7,460 bases of DNA, taken from assembly GCA_946184715.1 (NCBI GenBank), contig CAMHGU010000110.1:1-7460 (forward strand), read 5' to 3'. Positions 5,441 to 7,460 of the stretch are shown one piece after another. The notes below the pieces were generated by a model that had not been told where the DNA came from, ran no database searches, and worked only from the letters and a program-made list of their open reading frames with translations. Origin of the DNA: an uncultured bacterium. Lineage in GTDB: Bacteria; Bacteroidota; Bacteroidia; Bacteroidales; Muribaculaceae. The position numbers and the translations under genes were made by a program. Positions within the stretch are counted from its first letter, which is position 1; each line of letters begins with the position of its first letter.

Positions 5441-7420
5441 TTAGTCCATCTTGTAGGTGACGGAGAGCACTTGGAACTCGGTGCGGCGGTTGATTTGGTC
5501 GGCAATGTCGCGGTCCTCGGGCTTGAGCTTCTCCACATATTCGAGGGTGAGCACGTCGCCCACTTTAAACTGCGGGTAGAGGCGGTGCAGGCGCCGGGTG
5601 ATGGTCTTGGGGCGCTGCTTGCCGTAGCCTATGGCTTGCAGGCGGTCGCGGCCCACGCCGGCGGCGATGAGGTAATCCACTACCGACTGGGCGCGACGCA
5701 GCGAGAGCATATCGTTGTAGTGGTCGGAGCCGTGGCGGTCGGTGTGGGAGGCCATCTCGATAATGACGTTGGGATTGTCGCGTAGCAGACGGGCCATCTC
5801 GTCGAGCGCGGCTTTCGACTCGGGCCGTAGCGTCGCCTTGTCGAAGTCGTAGTAGATGTTCTCTATCACCTGCGGCTTATTGATGGAGGCGAGCATAAAG
5901 TCAATCTCGTACTCGGTATCAATCTCGGTGGTGTCGCTCACAAACTCTTGCTTGGCGTTGAGGTAGCCGTTGGCCGAAGCCATCATCACATAGGCCACGC
6001 CGCGCTGGAGCGGGAAGGAGAAGGAGCCGTCGTCGCGCGCCACTTGCTTCTGATTGGAGCCGTCGTTGCCTACGATGCGGATGGTGGCATTGCGCACCGG
6101 CTCTTCGTCCTTATCGACCACAAATCCCGAGATTGTAACTTTCAGCTCGGGAAGCTCGAAGCTGTAGATATGGTCGTAGCCGCGGGCATCGCCGCGATTG
6201 GAGCTGAAGAAGCCCCACTCGCCGCTGCCGAAGGTGAGCCCGAAGTCGTCGCCCGATGAGTTCAGGGGCATTCCCATATTGTCGATATTCCAGTGGCCGG
6301 AAGGCGTAAGGGTGGCTTTGAAGATGTCGAGGCCGCCTATGCCGGGGTGACCGTTGGAGGAGAAATAGAGGGTGCCGTCGGAGCGCACGTAGGGGAAGTC
6401 TTCATCGCCGGCGGTGTTGATAAACTCACCGAGATTCTCGAGGCTCCCGGCGCGCTCTTTGAGGTTGACGCGCCACAGGTCTTTGCCGCCGAAGCCGCCG
6501 GGCATATCGGAGCAGAAGTACATCCAGATGCCATCGGGGTCAACGGCCGGATGACCATAGGCCGAGAGGGTGTCGGCCGTGATTTCATACTTCACCGGAG
6601 CGCTCCACTTGGCATCGGAGCGCTGCGAGGTCATTATCTCTACCGAGGAGGAGCCGGTCTCGGAGTGGATAGCGCGCGAGAGGTACATCGTGTTGCCGTC
6701 GGGCGAGAAGCTGACGCAGCCCTCGTCGGCCTCGGTGTTGAGCTCGCCCTCTACAGGTTCGGGCCGCTGCCACACTCCCTGCTCGTTCTTCTTGGCGACA
6801 AACACATCGCAGGGCTTGGTACCGGTGATTTCGCTCTTCTTGGTGCCCGTGGCTTTCTCGGTAGAGGAGGTGAAGTAAAGCTCATCGGCATCGTCGCCGT
6901 GGAGCATAGGGCAGAAGTCGGCGCGCCGCGAGTTGAAGAGCCGGGCGCTCTTGACCACATAGCGCGTGGGGCTCTCTTTCATACGGATAGCACGCTCGCA
7001 GCCCAGGCGGCGCAGCCGAGCCAGCTCGTTGGTCGAGTCCTTGGCCAGATAGAGGTCGTAGGCGGCGATGGCTTGCGGATATTTCCCCTCGGCGTGAAGC
7101 GACTTGGCCAGCAGAAATTGCGCGGTGCTATCGGGATATTCATAGCGTATCGCATTCTGAAATGCCGCCGTGGCGCGCGGCGCCATATTGAGCTTGTCGT
7201 AACATAGCCCCATCTTATATGCCACATATCCGCGCTGGGGGCGCTCCTCCTTGCGGGTGAGCTTATTGTAAACTTTGCGATAGGTGACCGAGGCATCGTA
7301 GAACTCCCCGCGCCCGAATTTCTCTTCGGCGTCGGACAGCTTGGCGGCACGGCAGCCGGCGAGCGTGGCCACCGCAAGGGCCGCAAGGGCTATTATTATG
7401 GTCGTTTGCTTTATCTTCAT
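5441..7420 (-). CDS. PorE-like OmpA-family lipoprotein (TPR + PD40 propeller + regulatory-like domain + OmpA)
   Basis: A 659-residue lipoprotein. The lipobox LAGC puts the lipidated Cys at residue 23; the next residues (RAAKLS) carry no acidic surface-export signal, so it should hang from the outer membrane into the periplasm. Domains: TPR-like repeats (about 30-145); a PD40/WD40-like propeller (about 165-422) with blades such as GCVSFSPDGNTMYLSR (234-249), PAVDPDGIWMYFCSDMPGGFG (291-311) and FPYVRSDGTLYFSSNG (342-357); a carboxypeptidase-regulatory-like beta-sandwich (about 427-510); and a C-terminal OmpA domain (about 519-657). The OmpA core IYYDFDKATLRPES (522-535) and SHTDRHGSDHYNDMLSLRRA (558-577) keeps Asp561 and Arg576, the pair that binds diaminopimelate in peptidoglycan. 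This order and length match PorE of Porphyromonas gingivalis, a type 9 secretion component, but similar proteins also occur in Bacteroidales without that system. The gene is separated from dut by 170 nt and probably forms its own unit. Only 40 nt upstream is visible, with no clear promoter. Confidence 0.9.
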   Translation of the reverse strand: MKIKQTTIIIALAALAVATLAGCRAAKLSDAEEKFGRGEFYDASVTYRKVYNKLTRKEERPQRGYVAYKMGLCYDKLNMAPRATAAFQNAIRYEYPDSTAQFLLAKSLHAEGKYPQAIAAYDLYLAKDSTNELARLRRLGCERAIRMKESPTRYVVKSARLFNSRRADFCPMLHGDDADELYFTSSTEKATGTKKSEITGTKPCDVFVAKKNEQGVWQRPEPVEGELNTEADEGCVSFSPDGNTMYLSRAIHSETGSSSVEIMTSQRSDAKWSAPVKYEITADTLSAYGHPAVDPDGIWMYFCSDMPGGFGGKDLWRVNLKERAGSLENLGEFINTAGDEDFPYVRSDGTLYFSSNGHPGIGGLDIFKATLTPSGHWNIDNMGMPLNSSGDDFGLTFGSGEWGFFSSNRGDARGYDHIYSFELPELKVTISGFVVDKDEEPVRNATIRIVGNDGSNQKQVARDDGSFSFPLQRGVAYVMMASANGYLNAKQEFVSDTTEIDTEYEIDFMLASINKPQVIENIYYDFDKATLRPESKAALDEMARLLRDNPNVIIEMASHTDRHGSDHYNDMLSLRRAQSVVDYLIAAGVGRDRLQAIGYGKQRPKTITRRLHRLYPQFKVGDVLTLEYVEKLKPEDRDIADQINRRTEFQVLSVTYKMD

Positions 7421-7460
7421 TGCCGTAAAAAGCGATTCTCTGAATAGTAATAACGCAAGC

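Noticed and set aside
6293..7207. Plus-strand ORF of 304 codons over the OmpA-domain gene
   Set aside because: It is antisense to the PD40 propeller and TPR regions, with a composition typical of complementary-frame translation and no domain.
1..7460. Mobile element, phage, toxin-antitoxin or defence system
   Set aside because: No transposase, integrase, terminal inverted repeats, tRNA or defence-family motif was seen on either strand. All recognisable genes belong to housekeeping or envelope families with even coding composition.

Overview
The window looks like chromosomal DNA of a moderately high-GC member of the Bacteroidales (Bacteroidota), perhaps Muribaculaceae or a relative. The evidence is the gene families: a DUF4292 lipoprotein next to a degenerate M23/EnvC-type protein, and a TPR + PD40 propeller + carboxypeptidase-regulatory-like + OmpA lipoprotein of PorE architecture. 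A promoter-like element of Bacteroidota type (TATCTTCG) and weak or absent Shine-Dalgarno sequences agree. The genus cannot be fixed from sequence alone. Every supported gene is on the minus strand, so transcription runs from high to low coordinates. The long plus-strand ORFs are antisense shadows.

Layout in transcription order. At 7420-5441 is a 659-residue lipoprotein with TPR-like repeats, a PD40-type propeller, a small beta-sandwich and a C-terminal OmpA peptidoglycan-binding domain. A 170-bp gap (5271-5440) follows, holding a possible weak terminator hairpin and a candidate promoter. Then comes a tight run of five genes: dut (5270-4827), a secreted TPR protein (4810-3050), a DUF4292 lipoprotein (3053-2202), an EnvC-like LytM protein with a degenerate active site (2200-629), and the first 205 codons of a GNAT/FemAB-like acyltransferase (615-1, cut by the window edge). 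Junctions within this run are 16 nt, a 4-nt ATGA overlap, 1 nt and 13 nt, which suggests one co-transcribed, translationally coupled operon.

The theme is the cell envelope. The EnvC-like protein probably activates a peptidoglycan amidase during division. The DUF4292 lipoprotein is probably periplasmic and may be LolB-like. The OmpA-domain lipoprotein tethers the outer membrane to peptidoglycan and may be a type 9 secretion component if the host has that system. dut is a nucleotide-pool housekeeping gene at the head of the operon.

I found no mobile element, CRISPR array, tRNA, rRNA, toxin or defence module. I also found no convincing previously undescribed system. The most unusual feature is a long hexad-repeat ER/K helix inside the EnvC-like protein.
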